NCBI GenBank assembly: GCA_041399065.1
Contig: JAWKTN010000007.1
Coordinates: 248,001 to 312,000, forward strand
Reading direction: 5' to 3'
Length of the DNA stretch: 64,000 nucleotides
Source of the DNA: JAGQPD01 sp020426865
GTDB taxonomy: Bacteria > Planctomycetota > Planctomycetia > Pirellulales > Pirellulaceae
The translations under genes were made by a program, and so were the position numbers. Below the pieces are notes generated by a model. It had not been told where the DNA came from, ran no database searches, and saw only the letters and a program-made list of their open reading frames with translations. Shown in pieces: positions 18,001 through 26,382 of this stretch. The first letter of the stretch is position 1. Every line of letters starts with the position of its first letter.

Positions 18001-19284
18001 ACCGGGCCGGGGGGCCTGGAACGTCAACCCGTTGCAACGGATGCCGGGTTCTTGTCACGACAAGCCCGTCCTGACAGCCAGTCGTTTGAACCGACTCGCA
18101 TGCGTTTCCTTCGGCGGCGTACATCCGGCGCCGGCCCCCAGGCCCGTTCGGCAGTCCCCATTGCCGCCGATGCATTCCGACGTCGTCAACGCCGGGAGGA
18201 AGCGAATGGCGGCAAAAACGGAGCTCCGACGCCGAACACCGACGAGGCAATCGAACGCGGACTGGCGTTTCTTAGCCGCCATCAGCTGGCCGACGGACGG
18301 TGGAGCCTGAACCGTGTCAGCGGCCTCGAAGGAGAACGGGCATCGCTGTCGGCCGACACCGCCGCTACCGCGTTGTCCCTCCTGGCCTACCTGGGAGCCG
18401 GCTACGACCACAAATCGGAAAAATACCAGACCACGGTTGCCGATGCCCTGGGATTTCTCGTCACAAACCAACAGAATGACGGCAACCTCTACCTATTCAA
18501 TGATGGAGAAGTGGCCAACGTCGTGGCATTTTACAGTCACGCGATCGCGGCGATTGCTCTCTGCGAAGCCTATGGAATGACGCACGATCCCGACCTGGAA
18601 ATACCGGCACAGAAGGCCTTGAATTTCATTACGTCCACTCAGCACCCACGGCTTGGCGGCTGGCGATACACACCCGGCTTCGAGTCCGACACTTCTGTGA
18701 CCGGATGGATGATGATGGCCTGCAAGAGCGGCGAACTCGCGGGCCTTGAAGTTCCACCTGACTGCTACGATAAAATCAATCGTTGGCTCGACGCGGCACA
18801 GGCGTCCCCCAACGAGCCACACCTGTATCGCTACAATCCGCTCGCCCCCGACACCCCGTCAAAACGCCACGGTCGCGAACCATCGTCCACCATGACCTCC
18901 GTAGGCCTGTTGTTGCGTTTGTATTCAGGGTGGCGCCGCGATACCCAATCCATGCAGGATGGTGCAGACTACTTGCTCCAACACTTACCCCAATTGGGAG
19001 ATTCGTCCGCTCCCCAACGCGACACCTATTACTGGTACTACGGCACGCAAGTCATGTTCCACATGGGTGGTAACTATTGGAAACAATGGAATGACCGATT
19101 GCACCCCATCCTAGTCGACAATCAGGTACAGGAAGGGCCGCTGGCAGGTAGTTGGCACCCTACGACCCCTATCCCGGACCGATGGGGCCCACATGCGGGA
19201 CGCATCTACGTCACAACGATGAACCTGTTATCGCTCGAAGTCCACTATCGCCACCTGCCGCTGTACGAGGAGACGGGTCGGTGA
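15085..19284 (+). CDS. Giant membrane protein with C-terminal squalene-cyclase-like alpha/alpha toroid
   Basis: 1399 aa. Three membrane helices occupy about 25-46, 56-76 and 86-110. Residues about 120-1040 are a low-complexity Ala/Ser/Thr/Pro/Gln-rich linker without recognisable folds. From about 1050 the sequence becomes globular: G-L-A-F-L-S-R-H-Q-x-x-D-G-R-W-S-L, D-T-A-A-T-A-L-S-L-L-A-Y, A-L-G-F-L-V-x-N-Q-Q-x-D-G-x-L, matching prenyltransferase/squalene oxidase repeats. The catalytic D-x-D-D-T-A of cyclases is not obvious, so a binding or structural toroid is likelier than an enzyme. It is the last gene of the TPR-exbB-exbD operon (61 bp after exbD). The long linker could span the periplasm. 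Function unknown. Confidence 0.85.
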   Translation: MNTRQHTIRRVEIDRAERLFDEQLWPIHLSLAALGSFLFGIVVTVLRFDDPSWYGNAALWAVLVPMLTSLAMWLVARVENRLVRRTVLLSTILSLIINLAFIVIMAWAKIFSHSWLEPTTHNPQPNHQRHIVLPEYVIRPPDPQHQVQRDLERPIESGEAAPTENAVSRQIPSSTLNDGQDSASQANVTQPTTQPKLEMRNEMSDAPPRRALELASLSRSYVRTTSAPSQLARAAPAADVQSAESVDSPNHPADASVDRSSPQLANSPDRGDSHPPAPETQRLVDSEISPARQQESNITRPEQTDQPNSRSEAPRSLPRQMQIARTMPRSQLPIQRLAPSVAQQTDSDAISPAPTSTIERRSTRPDVPETANTSTVSVAPQPQDPAATRMQQEDVVPEVASIRRPTRDDPRSRLMAPATSAVATDSTTTAPRTQAPSETLEASTSTISRNAVEQTVGRKSDQPLDESLATAPADVAPTSLSRNDFASQGPSPPSPQRVAVNSGSRRQQRMDAVGDFNTHAATANDSPGAPSAIATSAPAMEPSPMAVSKSLGGVAGIGSGPNLQQAVETTQAATGTANMASAATVRNEATQQAPRDNAATPSMMARATRAHAGSGLPGAPLKAMDIDQASAAGSSSPTEVSASSSASLTQAAANATNDAMTASKGESQLDLGPTALAKAAQQGRAEGGGQPFLNVQTQAQSLARRAVGGSPGTPSHAARPTTGDVADNDPPPPDEAGASANERETRVSHQAGGAPQLSGPRSADVDATGANSAELLEGPLQIARAAAIPNQVGPATAGAEMHRVDRRPSRAAFVPNTIAEEIRTGGTPVSAGAHDAQPIGTSDTSWEHADSSISSLSRESGSGSPSAGKAEIFAPSGPVVSTERAVERRSVADSPISKSKPMTEVRVTRSTSSVTRQPTSTMAIDPASFADADGSAPSPGDAPTGDADTIATASAEVGRQVTSAIVVDRGSVTGPGGLERQPVATDAGFLSRQARPDSQSFEPTRMRFLRRRTSGAGPQARSAVPIAADAFRRRQRREEANGGKNGAPTPNTDEAIERGLAFLSRHQLADGRWSLNRVSGLEGERASLSADTAATALSLLAYLGAGYDHKSEKYQTTVADALGFLVTNQQNDGNLYLFNDGEVANVVAFYSHAIAAIALCEAYGMTHDPDLEIPAQKALNFITSTQHPRLGGWRYTPGFESDTSVTGWMMMACKSGELAGLEVPPDCYDKINRWLDAAQASPNEPHLYRYNPLAPDTPSKRHGREPSSTMTSVGLLLRLYSGWRRDTQSMQDGADYLLQHLPQLGDSSAPQRDTYYWYYGTQVMFHMGGNYWKQWNDRLHPILVDNQVQEGPLAGSWHPTTPIPDRWGPHAGRIYVTTMNLLSLEVHYRHLPLYEETGR

Positions 19285-19409
19285 GCGATAAGATCCTCTT
19301 TGCGGCGCAGCAGCAGGCCGGCGCTCATTGCGAACATCATCCAGGCACCTGCAACTTGAGGAGCACTCTGCTCGACTCTGCATTTCGACCTCACGCGAGA
19401 CACGCAAGG

Positions 19410-20534
19410 CTATGTCGATGCGAGTTGCACTACCCCACCCCCATTGCGGGCGGATGCCAGACACGCATCGAGGATCTGTTGGGTCTGAAGCGTAATCTTG
19501 GGCCAATGTGCGTCCACTTTTCCGCTCAACACGTTTGCTGCGAAATTGCGAAACAAGTTCGCCTCCTGGGCCGAAGGAGCGTTGTTGCTGTATTCGCGAG
19601 TCGCGTGTTGCGTCGTATAGTCTTCCATCGTAAACACGCATCCCCGCTGATCGAACACCGCGTTGGATACCTCGAACCGCAAAGTATTGCCCAGGTAGGG
19701 GAGGACAAAGTCATTGACGGTTAACAGACCGCGAGAACCGCTGATGTGCGCCCACTGTTGGTTTTCTGCGGTAAACGCATTATAGAAACTAGCCGAGACG
19801 CCTCCCTCGAAAAACAACTCGCCCGAGAACTCGGTCGGAACCGATTCCGGGCTGCCAGGCCCCTGAACCTCGTCAAGTAGCTGGCCGCAGACCCTTTTCG
19901 GCATCTGCCAATTCATCACCCAGAGAGCAAAACGCACGGTGTACCAACCGAGGTCGCCCAGACAGCCGAGCGGCTCGAGCTGGCTGTTGGCACGAATGTT
20001 CTGTGCCACGAATTCGTCGGGAGCACAAAACGAAAAGGCAGCCGAGATGCGCTTGATTTTTCCGATGCTGTGCCCGTCATCAATAACATCTCGCATTCGC
20101 TTCAGCCTCTCGGTGTGCATATACATCACACCATCCATATATTGAACGCCGTGCTCATCGCAGGCGTCGATCATTTGCTTTACCTCCGCTGCATTGTTGG
20201 CTGCGGGCTTCTCCGCAAGCACGTGCTTACTCGCCGCCGCAGCCTTGACGACCCATTCACATCGCATACCGGTCGGCAGGGGAATATACACCGCGTCAAT
20301 GTCGGTCCGGTCGAGCAGCGCCTGGTATCCTTCCACCGCCTCTGGAACTTGAGGATGTGGCACCTGTCCCTGGCACTCATCGATAAATTGTTGGGCCTTG
20401 GCCTGCGTGCGACTGGCGACCGCGACCAGCTTTCCGTTGCCCGAATCGGCAATCGCTTGCCAATTCTTTCGCGCGATCCCGGCCGTGCCCATGATCCCCC
20501 AACGACACCTGCGTTTCGTCATTGTTTGTTCCAT
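19410..20534 (-). CDS. Gfo/Idh/MocA family NAD(P)-dependent oxidoreductase
   Basis: 374 aa. The N-terminal Rossmann fold shows R-W-G-I-M-G-T-A-G-I-A at the start. E-K-P-A-A-N-N near residue 105 is the conserved EKP motif that carries the substrate/cofactor lysine, and the C-terminal beta-sheet domain follows. No twin-arginine signal is seen, so it is cytosolic. These enzymes oxidise or reduce sugars or inositols; the substrate cannot be inferred. A second in-frame ATG at 20522 may be the true start. It is divergent from the secreted unknown at 20761. Confidence 0.9.
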   Translation of the reverse strand: MEQTMTKRRCRWGIMGTAGIARKNWQAIADSGNGKLVAVASRTQAKAQQFIDECQGQVPHPQVPEAVEGYQALLDRTDIDAVYIPLPTGMRCEWVVKAAAASKHVLAEKPAANNAAEVKQMIDACDEHGVQYMDGVMYMHTERLKRMRDVIDDGHSIGKIKRISAAFSFCAPDEFVAQNIRANSQLEPLGCLGDLGWYTVRFALWVMNWQMPKRVCGQLLDEVQGPGSPESVPTEFSGELFFEGGVSASFYNAFTAENQQWAHISGSRGLLTVNDFVLPYLGNTLRFEVSNAVFDQRGCVFTMEDYTTQHATREYSNNAPSAQEANLFRNFAANVLSGKVDAHWPKITLQTQQILDACLASARNGGGVVQLAST

Positions 20535-20760
20535 CCTGTACTATTATGGTCCGGTTTTGGAATCGGACTTCATCTTGAGAAAGAAAGGGACAAGTCTACC
20601 GCGGTTGGGCTATTTTTTCAAATGGTCCCCATGGCGAGCTTCAACAATTGTCGATCGCTGACCGCTGTGTCATAATGGCCGTGTCGCAATACGCGAAAGG
20701 CCTCTCCGCTGGGGGTTTTGCCGAGCGACATCGTTTTGATACGTTGCATGAAGGGACGAA

Positions 20761-21315
20761 ATGATGAACGATCATTTGAGACGGTTTGCCCGTTGGCTGC
20801 CGGTCACCGTTGTCGCAATGCTGATAGCTGTTTCCTCGGCCAATGAACATGCAGTGGCCGACGACCCGCCCGTCGTCACGAACCGGGTCTCTGACAGGCA
20901 GCCATCCGCGGATGATCCCCAAGCGGCGGCAGAAAAGGATTTCGCCGAACGTTTGACAAACTCCATACTCGTCGGACGGTTCACGATCGACGGGAGCGGA
21001 GATCTGTCGACGGGCAAAGAAGAACGATATGAAATTGGGCGAGTGCAAAAATACGATGGTGATCGATGGACATTCAATGCCAGAATAAAGTACGGCGACC
21101 ACGACGTGACAGTGCCATTGCTCCTCAAGGTCAAGTGGGCGGAAACGACGCCGGTACTGACACTTGACGATTTGACAATACCCGGTCTGGGGACGTTTTC
21201 AGCCCGAGTCCTGTTTCACGGTGACCGCTATGTCGGCACGTGGCAGCACGGTGACGTTGGCGGACACATGTTCGGCAATATCCGCTCGAAGGACGCTGAA
21301 CAATCCGACAACTAG
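20761..21315 (+). CDS. Secreted protein of unknown function
   Basis: 184 aa with a signal peptide (R-R-F-A-R-W-L-P-V-T-V-V-A-M-L-I-A-V-S-S-A, cleavage likely near residue 28-36). The mature part is beta-rich: L-V-G-R-F-T-I-D-G, then R-Y-E-I-G-R-V-Q-K, and near the end V-L-F-H-G-D-R-Y-V-G-T-W-Q-H-G-D-V-G-G-H. It resembles small planctomycete periplasmic beta-barrel-like unknowns. A purine-rich AAGGGACGA precedes the two adjacent ATG codons at 20761 and 20764. No catalytic residues stand out. Confidence 0.75.
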   Translation: MMNDHLRRFARWLPVTVVAMLIAVSSANEHAVADDPPVVTNRVSDRQPSADDPQAAAEKDFAERLTNSILVGRFTIDGSGDLSTGKEERYEIGRVQKYDGDRWTFNARIKYGDHDVTVPLLLKVKWAETTPVLTLDDLTIPGLGTFSARVLFHGDRYVGTWQHGDVGGHMFGNIRSKDAEQSDN

Positions 21316-21433
21316 GCCGATTCCAATCGACATCCAACGAGCTAATAATAGACGATCCGCAAATGGGTTCATGCAGTCGTCGCGGACGTTCCTTGCACCT
21401 ACGTACTCTGTAGAATGATGGGATGGTTTTAAC

Positions 21434-23773
21434 ATGCGACAGTCCTCGCCCGATCCGCTAGCGACCGTTACAACGCGACAGGTCCTGCTAATCGCGATCT
21501 ACGCTGCCGGCGTTTCTGTATCCACCGGCATCGGTCAACCATCGCTGGCGTCACAAGTCCGTGTCGTTCAGCCAGGAGACGATGCGCAATTCCAGCTGAT
21601 CGAGATCATGATCGATGCTCAACCGGGCGATGTCATTCAGCTCGAAGAGGGACGATACGAGTTCGACACCGAACTGACACTGCATGCTGAACATGTAACA
21701 TTGCGCGGCCGCGGGGCGAAAAAGACGATCCTGTCGTTTCGCGGCCAGCGATTTGGCGCGGGCGGAATTTTAGCTCAAGGCCGGGCCCTGACGTTTGAGG
21801 ATTTGCGGATCGAAGACACTGCGGGGAACGCCATTAAGGTCCATCAGTCGGAACACGTAGTGTTACGCAACGTGCATGTCGAATGGACCGACGGGCCCAA
21901 AAGCGACAATGGCGCCTATGGAATCTATCCGGTTGAATGCAAGAACGTACTGGTTGAAGGGTGCTATGCCAAAGGGGCGTCTGACGCCGGTATCTATGTC
22001 GGACAGTGCCACGATGTGATCGTGCGAGATTGCTTCGCGGAATTTAATGTGGCCGGCATCGAGATCGAAAACACGATCGGGGCCGATGTCTACGATAATC
22101 GAGCTACAAACAATACGGGTGGCTTGCTCGTATTCGACCTGCCGGGACTGAATGTCGTTAACGGGGGCAACATACGGGTGTATCAAAACACCGTGACGAA
22201 CAACAACACGCTGAACTTTGCACCGGCCGGGACGATGGTTTCCGACGTACCAACCGGCACGGGTATGATGGTGTTAGCAACCGACGACGTCGACATTTTC
22301 GATAATACCATCGCCGACCACGATACGGTCAATGTCTTGATCGCGAGTTTTCATATCACGCAACGGCCAATCGGAAACGACAGGTACGACGCTTATCCGG
22401 AAGCGATCACAATCCGTGGTAACCGGATTGGGCGAGGAGGGGCCAAGCCGACGGGTGCCATTACCACGGTATTGACCCCCGTCCTTGGGCGAACGTTTCC
22501 GGACATCATCTACAGCGGCGACTTAAATCCCAAATACGCGACAGATGGAAAGTTACCGGAAGAACGAAGATTGCATGTCGCCAATAATGGGGCCGCGACT
22601 TTTGTTGATCTACATTTGGATCAGCTGACACCGGGGAATCTACTGACGGGAAAATATCGTGTTGAGCGAGATGCTTCGGGATACAGCAGCAAACGCGCGG
22701 CGGTTCCAGGGGTCGAGTTGCCTAGCTTTCCGGACCAGGTTTCTCACGAGAATCCAGCCGCGAAGGTTTATCATGAGGCACCGCGGCTATTGTCGCAGTG
22801 GAATCTGTTCAATCAACCGCTGCATCGGCAGGTGCCGAGCGACGACGTGTTGCCCTACGAGCTCAATACGGCGTTGTTCTCGGACTATACACTCAAGTAC
22901 CGCTTCATCAAGTTGCCGAAGGGGCGGGCAATGGACTTCGAAACGGCAGAAGTCTTTTCCTTTCCGCCGGGTACCGTCATTGCAAAGACGTTTGCGTATC
23001 CGTGGGTCGAAGATGAGCAAGTGAAGCTGGAACACAACGAGACGAGACAACGATTGCGATTGCTTGAGACACGAATTGAAACGCGAATTGGCGATCGGTG
23101 GTACGGCTTCTCGTATGTCTGGAACGATGAACAAACGGACGCGATGCTCGCACTTGGTGGAGCGGTCCTTTCCGTCAAGGCAACCGATAGTTCAGGAACG
23201 ATTGTGCCCCACGCCTATCCGATCCCGAATGCAAATCAGTGCATCACGTGCCACAGCGACGATGGCGAGTTTGTGCCACTTGGTCCGACCGCTCGGAATT
23301 TGAATCGTGACTCGCCAGGGGGTGAGGGAAATCAGCTGTCACTTTGGCAAGCCCACGGAAAACTCCGATCCTTGCCAGAAGATTGGTCGGCGATTCCAAA
23401 ATTGGCTGCGTTTGATGACAAGGCGCTGGGGACGGACGAGCGAGCGCGAGCGTACCTGGAAGTAAATTGTGCTCACTGCCATCGCCCTGGGGGATCGGCG
23501 GCCTCAGCGGGACTGGACTTGCGCATCGTGCAGGGGCACCGTGAAAAGTTTGGTGTTTGGAAATCTCCCGTCGCGACAGGTCGTGGGTCTGGCGGTCGCC
23601 GATTCGACCTGGTCCCTGGCAAACCCGACGAATCGATACTTCTCTATCGTCTTTTGTCTCAGGAACCGGGTGTTCGGATGCCAAACCTGGCGCGCGGGTT
23701 GGTCCATACGGAAGCAGTTGATCTCATTAAGCAATGGATTGAGGGAATACCGGAGGACAAGTCAACGCGATAG
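21434..23773 (+). CDS. Fusion of parallel beta-helix protein and SO2930-type diheme cytochrome c
   Basis: 779 aa. A hydrophobic segment at about 16-35 is the export signal. Residues 55-330 are a right-handed parallel beta-helix with repeating V-x-L-R-x-x-x-V and I-x-I-x-x-N patterns. Residues 440-779 match the diheme cytochrome family recalled as TIGR03806: C603-I-T-C-H607 and C679-A-H-C-H683 are haem c sites and M749 in V-R-M-P-N is a probable axial ligand. In other bacteria the two parts are recalled as neighbouring genes (TIGR03805 and TIGR03806). The product should be periplasmic; its redox partner and substrate are unknown. Confidence 0.85.
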   Translation: MRQSSPDPLATVTTRQVLLIAIYAAGVSVSTGIGQPSLASQVRVVQPGDDAQFQLIEIMIDAQPGDVIQLEEGRYEFDTELTLHAEHVTLRGRGAKKTILSFRGQRFGAGGILAQGRALTFEDLRIEDTAGNAIKVHQSEHVVLRNVHVEWTDGPKSDNGAYGIYPVECKNVLVEGCYAKGASDAGIYVGQCHDVIVRDCFAEFNVAGIEIENTIGADVYDNRATNNTGGLLVFDLPGLNVVNGGNIRVYQNTVTNNNTLNFAPAGTMVSDVPTGTGMMVLATDDVDIFDNTIADHDTVNVLIASFHITQRPIGNDRYDAYPEAITIRGNRIGRGGAKPTGAITTVLTPVLGRTFPDIIYSGDLNPKYATDGKLPEERRLHVANNGAATFVDLHLDQLTPGNLLTGKYRVERDASGYSSKRAAVPGVELPSFPDQVSHENPAAKVYHEAPRLLSQWNLFNQPLHRQVPSDDVLPYELNTALFSDYTLKYRFIKLPKGRAMDFETAEVFSFPPGTVIAKTFAYPWVEDEQVKLEHNETRQRLRLLETRIETRIGDRWYGFSYVWNDEQTDAMLALGGAVLSVKATDSSGTIVPHAYPIPNANQCITCHSDDGEFVPLGPTARNLNRDSPGGEGNQLSLWQAHGKLRSLPEDWSAIPKLAAFDDKALGTDERARAYLEVNCAHCHRPGGSAASAGLDLRIVQGHREKFGVWKSPVATGRGSGGRRFDLVPGKPDESILLYRLLSQEPGVRMPNLARGLVHTEAVDLIKQWIEGIPEDKSTR

Positions 23774-23839
23774 GCTGCCGAACACTTTGCGGACCAGATT
23801 CACTTGGTTTGTCAAGCGACAAGCGGAAACGCCGCGGAA

Positions 23840-24022
23840 TTACAACACATCACTCGCAAAATTCTGCGATAAAAACTCCAACCGCTCCTTCACCCACTCC
23901 CGACGATGATCGTACGTACGCCCCGCCTCCTCACACCTCCCCATCAGTCGCTGACGTCGCACCGTCTGACCATAAACGTGACACAAACCCTTGCGCCCCG
24001 GCCCAAACACCTTTGCCCTGAC
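23840..24022 (-). pseudogene. Remnant of a REP-associated (Y1/IS200-like) transposase
   Basis: In the 498-bp stretch 23774-24271 between two convergent genes, a 60-codon open segment on the minus strand contains T-V-R-R-x-x-L-M-G, then G-R-T-Y-D-H-R-R-E-W-V-K-E-R-L-E-F-L, then F-A-S-D-V-L and a stop. This matches the N-terminal third of planctomycete RAYT-like transposases (VRR-x-x-L-x-G, (Y/F)-(D/E)-HRR-x-W-(I/V)-x-x-RL-x-FL), just before where the HxH metal site would be. There is no start codon context and no downstream catalytic part, so it is a decayed fragment. Nothing else is recognisable in the gap. Confidence 0.5.
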
Positions 24023-24271
24023 TCATCTTGACATCGCTGTGCACCTCCCTGAAAACCGCTCAGCCCACAACCCAAGCCACACGCTCGAATCGCCACAACC
24101 GATACAATTGTTCCTAGTGACATCCTATACATATCACCTCACATCTATACATGTCAACACCCCAGACGTACCTTTCGCAAGAGTTTTTCAAAAAGCCCCT
24201 TCGCCGCTGAAACGGCCGACGCGATCAAACGCATAGGGAGTCAAGGTCGCGATAGTGACTACTTCACCTAG

Positions 24272-26155
24272 CTACTCAACTTCACGCAATTTGCTATACA
24301 GCGTCCCTCGCCCAATCCGAAGGATTCGACAGGCCTGCGTCTTGTTGCCGTCGCAGCGGTGTAATACGTATTCAATATGCCGGCGCTCGGCGTCCGCCAG
24401 CGAAATCAAACCGTGCCGTTGCACCGACGACGGATCCTGAAGGATCGCTAGATCGCCGATCCCGACCTCATCGCCACACGCCAGCACTACCGCCCGCTCC
24501 ACGGCATTGCGCAATTCGCGGACATTCCCCGGCCAGGCATAATGCCTAATCGCTTCGATCGCCTGCGTCGAAAACCGGACAGGGCCATGCCCAGTCTTCT
24601 GCCGAAACTCGACGAGAAACATCTCGGCTAACAACAGAATATCGTCACCTCGTTCACGCAACGGAGGGAGCGATACCTCAATCACTCGAAGGCGATAGTA
24701 GAGATCGTCACGGAACTCTCCCGCATCGACCATCTGCTTCAGGTCGCGATTTGTCGCCGCCACAATGCGAACATCCACGCCGATCGATTCCACCCCCCCC
24801 ACACGTTCGAACCGATGTCCCTCCAATATTCGCAGCAACTTCGCTTGGCACGCCAGACTCATCTCTCCAACTTCGTCCAGAAAAATCGTCCCGCGATGCG
24901 CCCGCTCGAATTGTCCCAACCGGCGACTCTGAGCTCCCGTAAAGGCCCCTTCCTCGTGCCCGAATAGCTCACTCTCCAACAACGACTCGTTGAATGCCGC
25001 ACAATTGACGGCCACAAACGGCCCAGCGCCTCGCGGACTTAGCTCGTGAATCATCTGCGACGCCAACTCTTTTCCCGTTCCACTCTCGCCCAATAGTAAC
25101 ACCGTTGAAGTTGTCGGCGCAATTCGATGTAACTGTTGTGTCAATTGCTTGACTGCCATGCTGTCACCGATGATTCGCCGCCGGTCACCCAATTGGATTC
25201 GCAGATTGTCATTAGCCCGCTCCAACTTCTCGCGATGCTCGATATTCTCAAGCGCCAGTCCCAACTGGTGCGACACCGCCATCAGAAACTCCAAGTCGCG
25301 ACCACCAAACCAACGCCCTTCGGCCGGATGAAAACACTCGATCGCCCCCCGAACTCCGCCCCGCCCCGGTATCGGCACCGCCATCCCCATCTCCTCCGTG
25401 CGACGCTCACCCACCGCCACCTCGTCGCCACTGCCGATCAGAATCGCCTCGTCCCGCTCCATCGCGACGCTCGCCAACAAGTGCGAACTTCGGTCAGGAC
25501 ACTTGTCCCGCAACGCTGATGACATGCGCCGTAATCGCCCGCTCGTATCGGTCATCCATACGTTGACCTGCCCCGCTTCGATCGCCTGACACGCTGTCCG
25601 GGCAATGTTTTTACATAAGGTTGCCGCGCTCGTTTGCTCATGTAACATCGTGGCAACGCGGTAAAGAACCGGTAGATACCGATGCGACGCGTCAGCGTCG
25701 TCGCTATCTAGCATCCCCGCCAGACGCGCCGCACGATCCTCGCGAGAAACACGTACCACAGCCGTCGTATCCGCCACCAAAGACGGCCCCCATGCCGCCT
25801 GCTCAATGGAATCTGACTGCTGGAGGAATACGATCAACCGATCCCCCACCCGGATCAAGTCGCCCGTCTCCAATACCGTTCGCTCAACAAACTGGGCATT
25901 CACCTTCGTCCCGTTGCTGCTGCCGCAGTCCTCAATCTGCCAGTGCTGACCATCATGCCACACGCGACAATGCAATCGGGACGCCAACGGATCATCCAGC
26001 GGTAACTCACGCGATCGGTCCCGTCCGATGCTCACCGGACGCCCCCCCACCTCCAATGTCACCGTCGCCCCAGCAAACGGTCCATTCAAGACCACCAATA
26101 CGTGCCCGTCATCACGCAACTGCAATCGATCGTTCGTATTACTCATCCTTTCCAT
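24272..26155 (-). CDS. Sigma54-dependent activator with FHA and GAF sensor domains
   Basis: About 627 aa from the ATG at 26155; ATGs at 26146 and a start at 26182 are also possible. Counted from 26182: FHA domain 25-122 (G-R-D-x-S-R, S-R-L-H-C, G-S-S-N-G-T), GAF domain about 165-315, AAA+ domain about 335-565 with Walker A G-E-S-G-T-G-K-E (365-372), the sigma54-contacting GAFTGA at 412-417 and I-F-L-D-E (433-437), and a Fis-type HTH at the C-terminus (N-K-T-Q-A-C-R-I-L-R-I-G-R-G-T-L-Y). It activates RpoN promoters after phospho-threonine peptide or ligand sensing. No response-regulator receiver domain is present. It is divergent from the RTX gene at 26383. Confidence 0.93.
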   Translation of the reverse strand: MERMSNTNDRLQLRDDGHVLVVLNGPFAGATVTLEVGGRPVSIGRDRSRELPLDDPLASRLHCRVWHDGQHWQIEDCGSSNGTKVNAQFVERTVLETGDLIRVGDRLIVFLQQSDSIEQAAWGPSLVADTTAVVRVSREDRAARLAGMLDSDDADASHRYLPVLYRVATMLHEQTSAATLCKNIARTACQAIEAGQVNVWMTDTSGRLRRMSSALRDKCPDRSSHLLASVAMERDEAILIGSGDEVAVGERRTEEMGMAVPIPGRGGVRGAIECFHPAEGRWFGGRDLEFLMAVSHQLGLALENIEHREKLERANDNLRIQLGDRRRIIGDSMAVKQLTQQLHRIAPTTSTVLLLGESGTGKELASQMIHELSPRGAGPFVAVNCAAFNESLLESELFGHEEGAFTGAQSRRLGQFERAHRGTIFLDEVGEMSLACQAKLLRILEGHRFERVGGVESIGVDVRIVAATNRDLKQMVDAGEFRDDLYYRLRVIEVSLPPLRERGDDILLLAEMFLVEFRQKTGHGPVRFSTQAIEAIRHYAWPGNVRELRNAVERAVVLACGDEVGIGDLAILQDPSSVQRHGLISLADAERRHIEYVLHRCDGNKTQACRILRIGRGTLYSKLREVE

Positions 26156-26292
26156 CGTACTATTCCAGGGCGCGCGCAACAATAAGGCGCTTAAAAATGG
26201 AACAGGCAGGGAACTGGCCGGTCAGCGGTGAGGCCGTCGCAACATAGGAACTACTAAGTACTTACGCAATTATTGCCCCAATATTTGCATAA

Positions 26293-26308
26293 TGGTATTG
26301 CATTTGCC
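26293..26308 (+). promoter_or_regulatory. Candidate sigma54 promoter of the second RTX gene
   Basis: TGGTATTGCATTTGCC has the GG (26294-26295) and GC (26306-26307) doublets exactly 10 bases apart, with TTTGC at the -12 side. It lies 75 bp before the RTX start and next to the gene for a sigma54 activator. A weaker element of the same spacing, TGGGGC-N5-TTGCG, reads on the minus strand at 26265-26280 towards the activator gene. Confidence 0.45.
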
Positions 26309-26382
26309 ATCCGCAGGTCTCGGGCCAACTCGCTCTTATCGCGACAGTTTCTAATCACACCATTGGGAAAGGGAGACGGAAC

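Noticed and set aside
15698..18027. Several long frames on both strands inside the 1399-aa gene
   Set aside because: They fall in its GC-rich low-complexity linker and have Arg/Ser-rich, structureless products; the plus-strand frame with membrane helices and toroid motifs is the real one.
19244..19394. Small minus-strand frame (about 50 codons) with a hydrophobic segment A-W-M-M-F-A-M-S-A-G-L-L-L followed by R-R-K
   Set aside because: GTG start without ribosome site, overlaps the end of the 1399-aa gene, and no family resemblance; could be a small membrane protein but support is too weak.
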